NCBI GenBank assembly: GCA_004026145.2 | Contig: CP034994.1 | Span: 12,318,009-12,382,008 of the forward strand | Direction of reading: 5' to 3' | Source of the DNA: Takifugu bimaculatus | Taxonomy: Eukaryota > Chordata > Actinopteri > Tetraodontiformes > Tetraodontidae | Length of the DNA: 64,000 nt | Part shown: in pieces, positions 10,897 to 24,120 of the stretch | Numbering within the stretch: the stretch's first letter is position 1 | Layout of the letters: each line of letters begins with the position of its first letter | The notes under the pieces: model-generated | What the model saw: the letters and a program-made list of their open reading frames with translations, nothing else | Databases searched by the model: none | What the model was told of the DNA's origin: nothing | Made by a program: the position numbers and the translations under genes

Positions 10897-12942
10897 GTGG
10901 AGGTTATTTTATTTTATTTTTTTAGAAGGGTGAACTAAGGGGTGTCTTCTCTCTACCACATCCTCCCTCCTGATTCAGAAAAACACACATGATTCCAGGA
11001 CTCTGCCCCACCCCCCCAATCCCCCTCAGCCTGCCAGTCTCATTCTGAGCCAGGGGACTTTCCAGACTGGCCCTGCCCAACTAAAGAGAGCCACAATCAG
11101 GCCACTTCTCCCGGTGAGAGGCTTTAAGCACTTTAGTATGGAAATAAAAGCACACTTTGTAAAACTTTACCAACTCAAATCAAAAGCAGCTTCAGGATGA
11201 AGGGACAGAGATGATTGTTGACAAATTATGGAAATTAATTGCAATGATTTAACCCGATTAAAATGAGGAGTTACTCACAAATGAGTTTTCTATAAATAAG
11301 TATCTGGTGTAATTGCTGTGTTATTTCACCTGAACCTCAGGACATGGTTGCACAACCCGTTCAAACTTAGATGTTGGCAGGCGTCACATGTGTGCAGCTC
11401 TGACCTCCCAAACACACATTCGCACCTCACATGAAACACTGTGAACCATCCTGCACACCTGTGCATGTACATCTGGAACCACCCCCCCATCAGCATTGAA
11501 GCTGCTGCTTTGTCTCTTGGTTGTGTGATAAAATGGTGTATATGTTTTAGTAAGCAAAGGTTTGTGCTTGAGGTCCCAAAGTTCCTTCTTGTGAGGCAGG
11601 AAAACACCCTCAGCTGGTCATCTGTCCATCACAAACACACTCTTCACCCACACACATACTAGGGGGCAATTTAGGCTGCCTCAAAGTGAGATACATAATC
11701 AAGGATTTGTAACTGTAAGAGCAGCACTTACTCCCTTAATCCCTGAAAACATATACAGTAAGATGTTATATAAACAGGCAGCATATGTATGTGATGCCAC
11801 CACGCTTTTCACAGAGCCGGGACCAAAATAAAGCAGGCCACAATGCACTTGCATGTCAACAATAACTGACCATTTCCCATTATAACTCTCTCCGTCCACT
11901 CATCCTGGTCATTCAGATCCATGTTACTCTCTACTCCCAGACATGGAGCAAGATCAGGTCGCCTGAATATAGCCCAAACAAAACCCACAGACCATAGGCT
12001 TCCCGTACTGAAGCAGGTAAGGGGGGCCGGACTGAGGACCGGCAGAGGGGCCTTGGGGGATGCGGAGTCAGCCTCCTTCCTTCCTGCTAGGACACAACGT
12101 GATGCTGGGAGGTTGTGTTTGGAGAAACATTCAACTCCCAGGCAACACTGACACATCAGTCTTATCTGAGAGGCTTTCCATCACCGGCTGACAAACATGC
12201 GCCCAAACATGCCAGCGCAGATCCATTAGAGCACCCATTACAAGTGTTGCCGTCGTAACCACAGTGATTTGCACAGGTTTAGAGGCAGGTGTTGGGCGAA
12301 AGGAAAATGGGAAGAAGCAGAGAAGGCGTGCATAGTGTGTGTTATTACAGCTCTCCTGGTGGTGTGTGACAAGATAGAGAAGAGGTCAGAATCATAGCTA
12401 AATCCTGGACGGACCGCACCAAAACACCACAGTGAAAGACATGACCTGTTAACAGTATGCACCCACGTTGGCATATGAGCTTTCAGTGGGTGGCGAACTG
12501 TTAGTGACACATGTGCGCGCACGTCTTATCCTCCCCCCCATGCTTTTATACTGTCCCACACACATGCACACAACCCATTATACAATTGAGTGTGAAAAGG
12601 ACATTGGACTCATAACTCCGTTCCCCTGGGGCAGAGGAGCTCCAGTCCCTGTCAGGTGAAAAACAAAACAAAGAGATGGAAAAATCCAGCAAAATAAAGG
12701 CAGCGGAGGAGACAGCCGCGGTGTGATTAGAATAAACGGTGGAGAGATGAAGGAAGGCTGGGATAGAGGCTACCTCTCCTTTAATATTGCTGGGAAATCT
12801 TCCCGCTCTCTGCCATGACTGAAGGGACGACAGTTTTAGGTGATTTTCTAATAACCAGCAGCCTGAGGTTATTGTGTTGCTGGGCTCTGTGTATGTGCCT
12901 ATATGTGCTTTATGCATGTGTAGGACCTCTGTGAGGTGCATG
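10897..12942. other. Unique sequence with one degenerate repeat fragment
   Basis: No gene seen. C-rich patches occur at 11008-11030 and 12530-12541. A fragment of the dispersed fish repeat (see 11612-11685) is the only recognised element. Confidence 0.5.
11612..11685 (+). repeat. Degenerate fragment of a dispersed fish repeat
   Basis: The order of phrases CAGCTGGTCATCTGTCCATC, then a CA-rich spacer, then CTAGGGGGCAATTTAG matches the central part of the repeat represented more fully at 41897-42124. In that family a 'ccagtccatc' phrase is followed by a CA-rich spacer and 'cctagggccaatttag'. Heavily diverged. No family name asserted. Confidence 0.45.
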
Positions 12943-12949
12943 CACACGC

Positions 12950-12984
<35 letters not shown>
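12943..12984. repeat. (CA)n microsatellite, ~42 bp
   Basis: CA repeat whose first units carry CG interruptions (CACACGCACACGCACA), then perfect CA. Confidence 0.95.
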
Positions 12985-12989
<5 letters not shown>

Positions 12990-14020
12990 ACTCAAAAATA
13001 GTTTCAAGAGATATTATGAGGTTGAGCTCAAAAGAGATGATGTGCAGAGAGGGAGCTGTGAAAATGGACTGACAGAATAAGATGAACTCTTTTTCCTATC
13101 TCCTTTTTCAGGAGCCTGAGTGGTCATCAAATGGTTACATAAAAGTGGTCAAAAAGAACATTTCCTTGTTTGTTTTTTTACTTTTAAATGATAAAATATA
13201 AACAGTGGATATTACATGAGACCTAGCAATAGGCTCAGGAACGATTTGATTGGACAGAACATTTAAAGTAGATGAGCTGCTTCTTCATACAGTAGTAAGC
13301 AATAGGAGACAGGAGTTGACCTTAAACCCTGAACCAACCTCTTTACCTTAACAATTACATAATGATTAAAGGACAGAGCTTTGCATGAGACTTGTGTTTG
13401 TTTGTTTTTTTAATAATGGAAGCTACTTATTGTGTTACTTAGTTCTTTTATTTATTTATTTCTTTTGCTGGAGCTTTACAAAAATTTTTTGGTTCATTTA
13501 TTTCAAAAATAAATCAGCAAAAACAGCCGCCCGTGTCAAGAGTTCCAAGCTCCAGTTTTGTTTGCGTTTTTATGTTCAGTATTACAACATGGGTTTTTTT
13601 GTTTTATCTGGAAATAACCAGTCCAACCACAACTAGCGGCCCATGTGTTCCTGCCCGTTCATGTTTCTAAGCAGCCGGAGAGAGCAGAGCACAGCTGTAA
13701 ACACAGTCACAAACACATCTTGTGTGTAGGTGTGTATTATGGATACACACCAGCCAACCAATAAAAATACCGCAACAAAATGAGCATGAACTCTGTGATC
13801 TTGCAGAATAAAATAAGCCAAATAGGCTGTGATTAAGTGAGGTGTGCGTGTGTGTGCATGCGTGTGTGAACGGGTGTGTGTGTGCCTGCGTGTGTATGCT
13901 GCCTTGATGCGCTGTTATGGAACTTTTCACACCATCCAAAAACAATCTCCTGTAAAACTTGTGCGGATGTTCACCCATATGGTCAATTAATTACTACAAC
14001 TGGAAATACTCGAGGTTACT

Positions 14021-14050
14021 GGGGGGGTGGGGGGTGGGGGGGGGGGGGAG
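14021..14050 (+). repeat. G-homopolymer block (G-quadruplex candidate)
   Basis: Runs of 7, 6 and more than 10 G separated by single T residues. It meets the usual four-run G-quadruplex pattern on the plus strand. Confidence 0.75.
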
Positions 14051-14082
14051 TGGAGACAAAACATAAAAGAAACATATAGAAT

Positions 14083-14100
14083 AGAGAGAGAGAGAGAGAG
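14083..14100 (+). repeat. (GA)n dinucleotide tract
   Basis: Nine or so AG units ending at CATG. Confidence 0.85.
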
Positions 14101-15615
14101 CATGTAGTCCAACAGCTAATGAGTGCAAACTGAACAAATAAACTGCTGTGGGAGCAAGGGTCGCGTTTCTCACACCTAATCTTCTGACTCAATCCCACAT
14201 TTAAAACACATTATCCTGCGCTTGGTGTCGCTCAAAGGGTCACCTCAGCATCTTGTTGAGCTGGGATGTTATTCTGGGAAGAGGCACGTAAAAAAAAAGG
14301 GAGATGAGATGGGAAACACTTCTGCTGAAACAGTGGGGTGAATTTGTGTCAAATGTAAAGAACCGAACCAGATGTTACCACTGAATCATCTTTCCTCCTG
14401 AATCATCATTAACGCCAGTGTGTCATCGGCAGCTCGGAGCCAAGGTCGTTGCTTTCCATATAAGATGACATAATATGCGTTAAAATTGACTGGAAGCGCC
14501 ATAGATCACCTCTTAAGTTTCATCGCAGGGGTTGATGTTTTGCTAATAAATTACGGCTAAAATTGTCACATTAAATTACTCTGAGCATGCTTTTGATTAT
14601 AACAGGGGGCTCGGCACAGTGCGGCCTGTTGGGGAATGTTTGGTCAGTGGCAGAGAAAAATACATTTTGTTTATGGAAAATGCCAGAGTAGAGGGGGATT
14701 TCAGTGCGGTGTGACATGTTTTTGTCCACATTTAGGTGTCAGTAAGACCCTCATCAGTACACACACACACTCACACACACAGATGGCTGCCCGTCATTGT
14801 GCAATTTCTCTCCTACACACACAATAAAGTATCGGCTGTGTTTGTGACAGTCAGGATTACAACACAACTGCCGCAGCTCTCCGACTCATTTAGTCCGATG
14901 TGGATTTGGAAAGACCCCAAGACAGAATAACAAACACTGCAAATCTGCAGCTGCACAACTGAAACTCAACCCATCATTTAGACAGACTGTGAGGAAACGC
15001 GAGTTAATCAAGGAAATTAAAATAACGGGAGGGTCCAGAGGATCAAACAGAGAGATGCTGAGCACTGCTGGATGTAGCAGATGTGCTGGCTTTAGCCGGG
15101 GGTCATGTGAGCAGCTTCTCGGCCCGCCACAGGCGAAGAACGCCGACTCAGCTGGAAGGCTGCAGCGCCTACCTGTTGACTCATGCCGATTACATCATAA
15201 TGACTACTCTGGTCACTTCAAACTGTCTTCAAACGGACTTCAAAAGTTGGGGGAAAGTGAAAAAGGCGGGGAAAGATGATGGCGATGGGGGTCAGATAAA
15301 CATTAGATCAGAGCCTGAAAGTCTACTGGGATTAAACCAGTAAAATCCCACACCTATGAGTGTGAAATCCTCTGAACTGGACGCAGGGACGGATGACTCC
15401 AACATGGTGCCTGGCAATCCGCTTGACTCAAATGTGGAGTTGTGCTCTGAGTAACGAGAGAAGTGAACGGGAGTGGCGTGTGTTCTGCGGCGCTGCTCAT
15501 TCTGAGTATGAATAAGCTCACAGAGCGCATGATGTAGTCCCTGCTGCAGGTATGACGGTAAGGAATTAATAGAGGTTGGCTAAAGGTTACGGAAAGTCAA
15601 CCGAAAGACCTCATG

Positions 15616-15618
<3 letters not shown>

Positions 15619-15661
<43 letters not shown>
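15619..15661 (+). repeat. (TG)n microsatellite, ~43 bp
   Basis: Perfect TG repeat immediately after CATGCA. Confidence 0.96.
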
Positions 15662-15662
<1 letters not shown>

Positions 15663-18098
15663 CAGTTCTTTTAAGTTCATAAGCTTTCTAAAGTGTGGAC
15701 TTTCAAAGATTAGCATAGAACAAACAGCGTCCAACCACACAGCAGCTGCCTCCTGCCATGAGAGGCCCTTTTCCTTTTTTTTCCTTTTTAAATCAAAGCT
15801 TGTATTTAGGGGAAGACACGAGTTTTACAGGAAGAGGTACAGCCCAGTCCAGGAAGCAGGCTCAACAGAATCCTTACACTCCCTGATGTCAAATCAAGTT
15901 TTCTGTTTCACATTTGACTTTGCAGAACGGAGAATGTGTCTGGGTCTCACAGTGTAAACACTCGGTGAGTAAAAGGTGAGTGGTCCCAAAAGCACTCATG
16001 ACTACTCCAAATGAATCACCCTCTGGATCTGCGTCCCTTCATCCACATCACAGCCCCGCTCCGTTTTCAGCCGCTTCAGCCATCGGGAGCAAAGATACGT
16101 ACACATGTTTCTAATTTGAACTCGTTGAGTCCCACCCCGACAGTCTCCTCAACACCCACGCGTGCTCGTCGGGCTGAAGAAATATACGTCCACTCTAACG
16201 GATTCTCTTTAACCCAGTAGTTGGTCCCAACTCAAGCAGCTTCTGCAGACAGTTTAACCTTGGGTCAAATATCCAAACAAGCAGTTGTAGTTTACTCCTC
16301 CACCTGCCGCTGTCAGTGAAATGCCACATTTCTGCCCATATGTCGACTGTTTCCATACATCCATAGCTGTATGGAAGCTTTCAGTGTTGATCAGACGATG
16401 CAAAACACTCCTGTAAACGTTGCATAATAAGACTAATGAATATGAGGGTTTCTGTTGACTGAATTAGAGCGCTCTGAATTAGAAAAGAGTGCTTGCTTGT
16501 TCTAACATCCATCTGTAATATCCATAAATTTGAATTACTGCCGAGTTCTTGAGTCCAATAACAATAATGCTACTATTTCTATAATTAATTCAGCGAATTT
16601 GTTGAAATTAAACTGAGAGGGACGGTAACTGATGAGGTGATTGATGGAGCAGATACGGGCAGTACAGGATGATACGGAGGTAAGAGTTTGACGTTTCCCG
16701 TGATTTCAAGCACAGTGCCCAGGAAGTAAGAAGTGGTGACGAGGAAGCCAAACACTTTCAGTCACATGGATGAACCAGTCGTTTACCCGTCTCCCCGTAC
16801 AGGAGGTAGAATCCCAGCACCTCGGATCCCTGTCGTCCCACCCTACTTCCACATTCTTCCTCTCCCCTCTGCCTCTAACTCCCTCTAATTGCCTCTTTTA
16901 CCCTCTGGCCTGTCCCAATCCCGCTGAAGACTGGAAACAGCAGCTCTCCAAGGACTGCTGGGAATCCACATGGATGAGAATAAGAAAGCTCATCCTGTGA
17001 CTGCCAAGATTCCCTCATGTATTGAGGCCAGTGTGCCACAGTTCCTGTATGACAGAATCTCTGCGGGATGTGAGACACTTCCTGATGGAACAAATATTCC
17101 TGGAGGAACTGCACAGCTCCAAAGAGAGCTTTAGTCAAAGCAGAAATGGATTGTAGTCTTTCGCTGCTGAAATTTACACATTAATAGGAGATATATTGCA
17201 TTCTTACTAAGGTCTGTTGTTCCTAAGGTTTCTGTACTACAGGAGCTAAGCATCATTATTTGATATCACCGATAAGTGGTCACCTTTTATCCCATTATCA
17301 TGGATATTTTTGGGAAAGCTCATTATAACTCTGGTCCACCTGAAAACTTATGTCTGGGGTCATTAGCTGGTGACCTTTGCTTGTTTACTGGCCTATCCAA
17401 TAAACAAAGAGGATAAGACGTAGAGCGCAATATTGGAAAATGTCTCAGCGGACAATGAGCAGTTAGCATAAGCACTTCTTAATAGACGTTTAGAGGATTA
17501 TACATCTCATTGATTTTACTATTTTATCAACTGCAGCGGTTAGAATTCCACTTTCTCTCTTGGATCCCTGATGGGTTTTCGTCATTCTTTCTTCTTCCTG
17601 GTCAGTGCTCACTTGTAACTGATTAACGTTGTTCCGATGGTTTGTTCCACCTTAAGTTTTAGAGCCTGTTCAGTAAATCTGAGCTGTCAGGTGATTTGTG
17701 CACCAAGTCAGTGGTTCAAGTGTCTGTAAATTGGTTTAGCATACAGGAAAACCTGCACTCACACCCACCACAGCTTGATGGGCCCAGCTAAGAAAACAAG
17801 TCGATTTGAAACCTGTTTTTGTCTCGATTTTGCTTTTGAGCAGGTGTTTTTGAAGCAGGTCACTCCAAAGCAAAAGCAGCATGTATCTGCACACTGCAGA
17901 TACATAGCAGCCGCGGCTCCTCGAGATAAACGCCAGTGTAACATTTGTGATTTCAAAATATCAATTAAAGAAAAACTCTAACAGTATCCCAGCTGTTTAT
18001 GTGTGTGCAGACACCCAAACTGTGAATGTTTAAATATGCCTGACAACACTGATGCAGCGTGTGCAACAGGTACAAAATAAAAGAACAGTTATGATGCC
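15662..18098. other. Unique non-coding sequence
   Basis: No gene seen. One short perfect hairpin (17881-17905) is listed separately. A pyrimidine-rich stretch at 16850-16920 precedes ordinary sequence. Confidence 0.5.
17881..17905. other. Short perfect hairpin (11-bp arms, 3-nt loop)
   Basis: ATGTATCTGCA, spacer CAC, then TGCAGATACAT. The arms pair perfectly. It could be a cruciform or a nearly palindromic protein-binding site. It is too short and unflanked to be a pre-miRNA. Confidence 0.7.
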
Positions 18099-18130
18099 TG
18101 TGTGTGTGTGTGTGTGTGTGTGCGCGTGTG
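18099..18130 (+). repeat. (TG)n microsatellite, ~32 bp
   Basis: TG repeat ending in TGCGCGTGTG, which stays alternating purine/pyrimidine. Confidence 0.93.
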
Positions 18131-21100
18131 CTCATCAGACATAAACAGGCCTGCTGTTTGCCCTCCCCTAAGGCCTCTTTCTCACCCTCCTCCATCTTTC
18201 ATTTCATCGCCCCCTCCTCTTCCTCTCAGCAGCAGGGGCAACAGCCTGTGTGTTGTCTCTGTGCGTTGCGTGTTTGTTTACTTCTTATGTGTTTACTTCA
18301 CAGCAGTTGGATGTGATTTGGACTTTTAAACTTAGTTATGGTACTCATAATTGCTGTGAAGACACATGCACGCAGAGACAGAAAGAGAAGTGTTGCCACA
18401 CACGAGTTTTGCAGTTATGAGCATAAGGCTGAGTGTGAACTCACATACTGTATGTTGGCGCCATCTTTACATGAGGTGACAGGATCTGATTTTGTCGCCA
18501 ACTTGTTGCACATCTGGATGCTGCAACAACAATAAGCAAGATTTTCAGCAGAGGTGGACTGGAAGTTCGGCGAGCGAGCTGCTCTCCTGTCCGCCGGGTT
18601 TTGGGGGTCATTTATGAAGAATTTGAACTGACGTTGATGAAAAAAAGGTTCAATGTCTTGTTTTCTTTGTGATTGAAAAATGACATGAAATCGGCGCATA
18701 TTCAAAAACATCTTATGTGGACGCCAAGTGGGTGAACGAGTGAAATACCGCCATTGCTTATACAATACAAATTCCAACAAGGTGGAGATAAATATTCCGC
18801 CATCCGCAGCCCTCCTTTCTTTCTCCTGTCCTCCTACACATGCTGGCTCTTTCATGTGCAAAGCAGATAGATGGAGTCAATTGACATGCTAATGAGACAA
18901 GAGCAGCTTCACAACAGTCCTGGAGCTACAGCAACACGCGCGCGCACGTACAGTACAACCGCTGGATATCTGAGCAGCCGCTTCACTCCCACCTTAATTT
19001 GTATCAATTTAATCAAACTATTTGATCGGAAGAGGGGGACAAACATGCATTTTCAATAATGTATCAGTCACTAAAAGAAGAAAACAACATAGTCTTCAAG
19101 ACAGAAACTGCGGTTGAGGTTTAAAGTCACTCTCCTGCCTTGTAAAGATATAGAGGTGACAGTTTTAGCTGGGCCCCGTATGTCCTTTTGACGGTCAAAT
19201 TAAGGCGTTCCCATGCAAGACATGACAGCTAATCCCTGCACGAGGTTCTGCTCTGAAAGGCCTCCCCAAGGGGGCTTGTGGCAGCTATTCTGACAGGTGT
19301 CCCAAAGCACCGCTGGCCCCTTTTCAACACAGCAGATCTACACCGAGTCCCTCCCGAGAGACAGAACTCCTCACGCTACGAATTTGCTGGGTCAAAATTT
19401 ATACCTGCACTCATATTAGCAATGGACATTTGACATTTTTGACTTCACAGCAGTTCCTTGCTGCTTAAACACGGTCTGACCACTTCAAATCAAAAAATTC
19501 CTTCTTATGTTTTTTCTTGAGTTCTTATTTTTCAAAAGCTAAACAGCCACTTGGGCTGGTGCCGAATGCACGACTAACCATTTATTTTGTCTCATTGGAT
19601 AGTTTTCTGTGCCCCTACAGATCATTTGCATTCTTTTTGGAATGTGCAGTGATGCGCTGCCAAATTAATTAGTTCCAGAAAATGGTTTCGTAATGTGAAA
19701 TGTAAATATCTGAAATGTGATCTAGATGCGGTGCAAGCCGTGTTCTTGTGCTAAACAGTATCTTTTGCCAGTTTTCTTTTTTCAGAACAATCTGTTTCCA
19801 GACTTCAGAGGGACGCCGAGCTGTGCAGCCTGGAACAGGACGGCTCAGTTAGACATAGAGGAGACAGGACATACCTGTCAGCGACCTGATTTGAGTATGT
19901 GAATGAGCCCACACATGCTTTCCCCTCTCTCTCGCGCTCTCTCTGTCTCTACTAGTTTTAGTGCTGTAATTCTTTTTTTCTTGGGGATTTATCGCACACC
20001 GCGAGCACATGAGAACGCACAGTTTGTGCCTTTCACCAAAACGTTTTCTTCCTAATGCTGGATGCCTCTGAGCGTCGCTCTCTGTAGCTGCGGTTGTTGA
20101 TGGCTGAAAGCACGGAGCCGCACTTGAGGCTAGATTAACAGGTGACATTTACGAGGGTGTGAGAGTGTGGGAGACTGGCAGAGCCGGGGACTGAATGATA
20201 TAGGGCTCTCTATCAGAAGACAGGAGTCAACTATTCCCACTACTCCCCGCCCTAAAGGACAGGCTTTATAGCCAGATGCTGATATATGTGCTTGCACATG
20301 GAAGCTATGATTTAGGGACCCCCCCTGTTGAATCCTCACGCCCTCCAGTTCATTATTTATGAACTTATTTAAAGTCCATCTCGATGTTATTCACTAGTTA
20401 GTTACATTTTATTGGAAATGTCATGAACTAACTAGATCTGAGCCCTGATATTACTCTGTTTGTGCTGGCAAGCAGGAAGAAATAATGTCCGTTTGAGCTG
20501 CGATGAATGTACATGAGATCTACGCCGCTGCCAAACTTTCAGACCACACACTGATTAGCATCACTTGGGCACCGTAGCCGGGGTAAATGATCACTGTGAA
20601 TACTGCGGTGATCTCTTTCCAGGAACAGGTGGGATGGGGGAGCTCAGATTCTTTCACCCAGGAGACGGTTAACTGAGCCTGGGTAGGCCTTTACGCACGG
20701 CCCCTGGCCCACCACACGGCCCGGGACCGGGTTTGGTACAGAGAGGAGATCAATGCTGTTTAATTTATTAATCTGCTTGGATGCAGCCCCACTGGTTAAC
20801 TCTTTTCTGAGTGGAACCTCTCAGGTTTTAGCTCCAATCTGATTGTTTCATTCTGAGATCTGTCTCCTTTTTTTTATTAGTTTCAAATTAACAGCAAGTG
20901 TTGAAGCAACAACTTGACTTTGTCCTGATAGAGTACAGAAACGTGACAGACTATACTTCTGAGACTAGTTAATGATTAATTCATTAATAATCCAACCATT
21001 TGTCGTATATAAACTAATTTCTCATTAGCTTTGTGGGGGTTGCTGGAGCCACTCTGAACATGAAACCTGTCGGTATAGAGTTTGCTTGTTCTTTAAGGGG

Positions 21101-23066
21101 TTTTCTTAGATTTCTTTTTTCCTGGTGTTCCTGATTCCACCACTAAAACCAACACAATGCCACTGACCAAGAGCCAATTTAACCACTCCTTTGAGTGGCC
21201 AAATGCTACTTTTTCCCATCCGTCCACAGGTTTGCCTTTGAGCATCATCTCCGACTGCATTTCTGTGTGAAAGAGATCATATTTACAGCAGGAGATGAGT
21301 GAGTCACAGCTCGGATTAAGCACTGAGTCGTATATGTGTGTTGTGAAGCGTAATAATCCCATGTGCCTGATGAGAACAGAGCCAGGAGTAGGTGGGGAGC
21401 GCCGGACTGTTAATTTATGACTAACACTTAGACGTGGGATCAATTGCCAGTAAATAAATGTCTATAGGCACAGAATGGAGACTGCTCTAAAGTAGAGAAT
21501 GCTTTAAGCATAAACTCCATGGATATGTTCTAGATAATTCCATTATTGGTCATCATATATTCTTTTGAAACCAATGCATCATGTTTTCTATTGTAGTTGC
21601 AGTCTGGCTGAAACTGCAGGCCCAGTTGGAGCACTCCGTGCACTCCTGCTCATCCGCCTGCAATGAAACATGCATTAGTGTGCAGATTGTTAACTGCGGA
21701 TGAAACCTTTGGGGATATGGACTGGAAACATTATCCGGCCGACAAGCAGGCCATGGGCACGTTTCAGTCCAGACTTTTTATCAGCGCTCATGAGCTTCAT
21801 CATTAATTCACCTCATGCATCGGCACACACGGTGTTACAGTTTTAGGGAAATGGCCCGTTAGTGTTAGTGAAACCTGAGTCGAAATAAATAAATATCAAT
21901 ATTCCAATCAAATTCTTCAAAGGATTCTTCCAGGGGAGTTAGCGCACGTGGCTAGCCTGAAAGAGCTGACAATTGCTGCCTGAACTGATTCTCACATGAC
22001 TTACAGCAGCCGCAGTCGTGAGAAATGTGAGGCCGTTTTCAACGTCTTTATGTAAAACAGTGGTGGAATAAAACCTTCAGTCTTTCAGCACCACTGTGGT
22101 GGTACAGTACTTATCTCTATCTGCAAAATTTCCTGGATCTGAATGAGCTCAGGAACTGGGAAAGTCCTTTTTTCCCAGTTCTCCCCCAAGCTCTGTGAGA
22201 TCTGTTGGCGTTTCCAAACCAAACTGGACGGAACGAGTGCATGTAAGTATGATTATGTGTGTGTCTGTGAATGCAGTGCGGGTCAGACTGTTTATGTGCC
22301 TCTCAGAGGGCGGAGGCCTGTGTTTTGACAGTATCAGTTGTACAGACTTTAATCTCCCCCCTCTCCATCTCCCCACCCCCTCCCCCCTCTCCCAGTCATG
22401 CATCATTCATAGGAAAACGGAGCAGAGAGACAAAGAGAGAGAAAACTATTCCTGAATAATAAAGGACAACCTGTCCTTCTACGAGACTTGAGGTCTCTGC
22501 CCTTAACATAAATAATCTGTCTCAGATATCTGCTTCTCATATCTGACTAATGCATGCTATTGTAAACAATCGCGCAGCGGGCTGCGATCTATTCAGGAAA
22601 CTGCAGAGAGTGCGAGAGATTGAGAAAAATGTGGGTCTGAGTGGAACAACACTGTGCTTGTGTGGTGGGTGAAGGGGTCAGGCGTGGGGTCTGAAGGCAT
22701 CAAAGAGTCAGCGCTGACCTCCAGGAAACCTCTGACCTGGCTGCTATAGGGGTCAGGGGTCTGAGTAGATACTTAAACCATTCGGCAGGATTTTGACCTG
22801 TCCTTACCTTCTGGTCCACCATTCCCCAGGCTCACCTCGGCCCCTCCACCCCGCCACGCGTGCCACCAATAATCCTCAGCCAATCGATAGTAACTGTTCT
22901 CTCGATAATTCATAACATTAACATACACTCAATGGCCCAGCGGATGGATGGGGAAGACATAGGAGGGCCATCATTCCAGTATTGATCCCCCTCAGAGGGA
23001 GTCGATAGGCGGGGAGGTGATGGAGTTATAGCCTCCTGGAGGTAGACCCACAATAGAGCCTCAAAT

Positions 23067-23068
<2 letters not shown>
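18131..23068. other. Long unique non-coding stretch
   Basis: Almost 5 kb with no gene, long repeat or transposon recognised. Small marks: an alternating CG/CA tract at 18935-18948, a CT-rich tract at 19918-19950, a CACCAC-T-GTGGTG palindrome at 22089-22101, and an (AT)-rich patch near 20350-20430 with TTATTTATGAAC motifs. Parts of 20340-20480 and 22450-22640 have the repeat-free, TAAT-containing look of conserved non-coding DNA, but I cannot support a call. Confidence 0.45.

Positions 23069-23114
<46 letters not shown>
23069..23114. repeat. (AC)n microsatellite, ~46 bp
   Basis: Perfect AC repeat between AATAA and TGCTCTCG. Confidence 0.97.
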
Positions 23115-23117
<3 letters not shown>

Positions 23118-23404
23118 TCTCGTCTTATGCCTGCAGACATATACTGTAGATACCCAGCATACAGTGGGTGGGATGAACATGTGTCTTTAGTACCTGGGAT
23201 GTTGTGCCAGTGTCACTAAGAGAGATAAGAAGAACCCTATTTAATTGCCCCCCAGAGCAGGGACCTGCTTTCATATCATCACTTTATCACATTTATCTGA
23301 CTCACCCCCCTCTCCTGCCATCTCCACCACACTCCTTCTTTTCCCTTGCACTCCCTTTACTCCACTCTGCCACTCCACAGACCCCCCCCATCCCCATCCC
23401 CATC

Positions 23405-23700
23405 CCAGATGAATTTCTTAACTGCTACTTTCCCTTCGCCCTTTGATTTCATGTCCCATCGCTCTGCAGCTCCCCGGAAAATCAGCTGGCAGCAAATCGT
23501 GCCATCCCTTTGCTCTAAATGTCACAAACTAATCTGGGACATCGTTCAGATTGCAAAATTTCCTGGCTGTAAACTGCAACATGACGGCTGTTCAGTGGAA
23601 TGTGCATTTGACATGGCTTATTATATGATAATTACGTGCTAATTTTCACTAATTATATTATCTTGATACTTTTGATAGCTACAATACCCAAACATTAAAT
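23405..23700. promoter_or_regulatory. Candidate conserved non-coding (enhancer-like) block
   Basis: A repeat-free stretch dense in homeodomain-type TAAT/ATTA cores (CTAATTTTCACTAATTATA near 23639-23658), with TTGCAAAATTTCC and GATAATTACG motifs. No frame is coding. The call rests on texture: no simple repeats, many short AT-rich factor motifs, and neighbours of the same kind. No alignment was possible. Confidence 0.35.
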
Positions 23701-23839
23701 ACAACAAATACATTATAATAATTACACTATATAATGTATCCTACATGTTTCCTTTCTCCCCCCATTTCCTCATCAGATGAAACACTTCCCATTCTATTCC
23801 TACCACTTCCCATCCTCACTTCTACACCCCTCCTGATGC

Positions 23840-24120
23840 CCCATGAGGGCCCTGCTATGCACAGCATCCTGAAATATAGACTGGTGTAATGGCCCACTAA
23901 ATTAACTCCTTGTAAGCGTGGTTTAGGAATGGTTGTAATTAGCATATAATAGGTGTGTGAGAGGAGCTAAAGGGCCGGGACTGCCCCGGGGCCCCGAGGC
24001 GGGGGCCGCGGCCCTCTCTTATCTCCATCTCTAATAGTGCTGCAAAGTTCAGCCTTATAAACATGTCAGCAAGACACGTGATTAAACTGCACAGTCATTA
24101 GATAATGGATACCGTACCTG
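23840..24120. promoter_or_regulatory. Candidate enhancer-like block with a GC-rich core
   Basis: TAAT-type motifs (GTAATTAGCATATAATAG near 23935-23951, CATTAGATAATGG near 24096-24108) flank a 45-bp GC-rich core at 23971-24015. The core is bracketed by AGGGCCG (23971-23977) and its complement CGGCCCT (24009-24015) and holds CCCCGGGGCCCC in the middle. Such a GC-rich palindromic core amid AT-rich motifs is unusual here. Function is inferred only. Confidence 0.35.

Larger units (their letters stand above)
12985..15618. other. Unique non-coding sequence with small simple repeats
   Basis: No gene seen. Includes a GT-rich imperfect stretch at 13837-13897, a G-run block at 14021-14050, a (GA)n tract at 14083-14100 and a short CA tract at 14758-14780. 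The AT-rich stretch 13380-13520 has T-runs. Remaining sequence is unremarkable. Confidence 0.5.

Noticed and set aside
22084..22104. TTCAGCACCAC considered as a REST/NRSF site
   Set aside because: Only the left half matches. The right half is a simple palindrome, not the GGACAGCGCC half-site.
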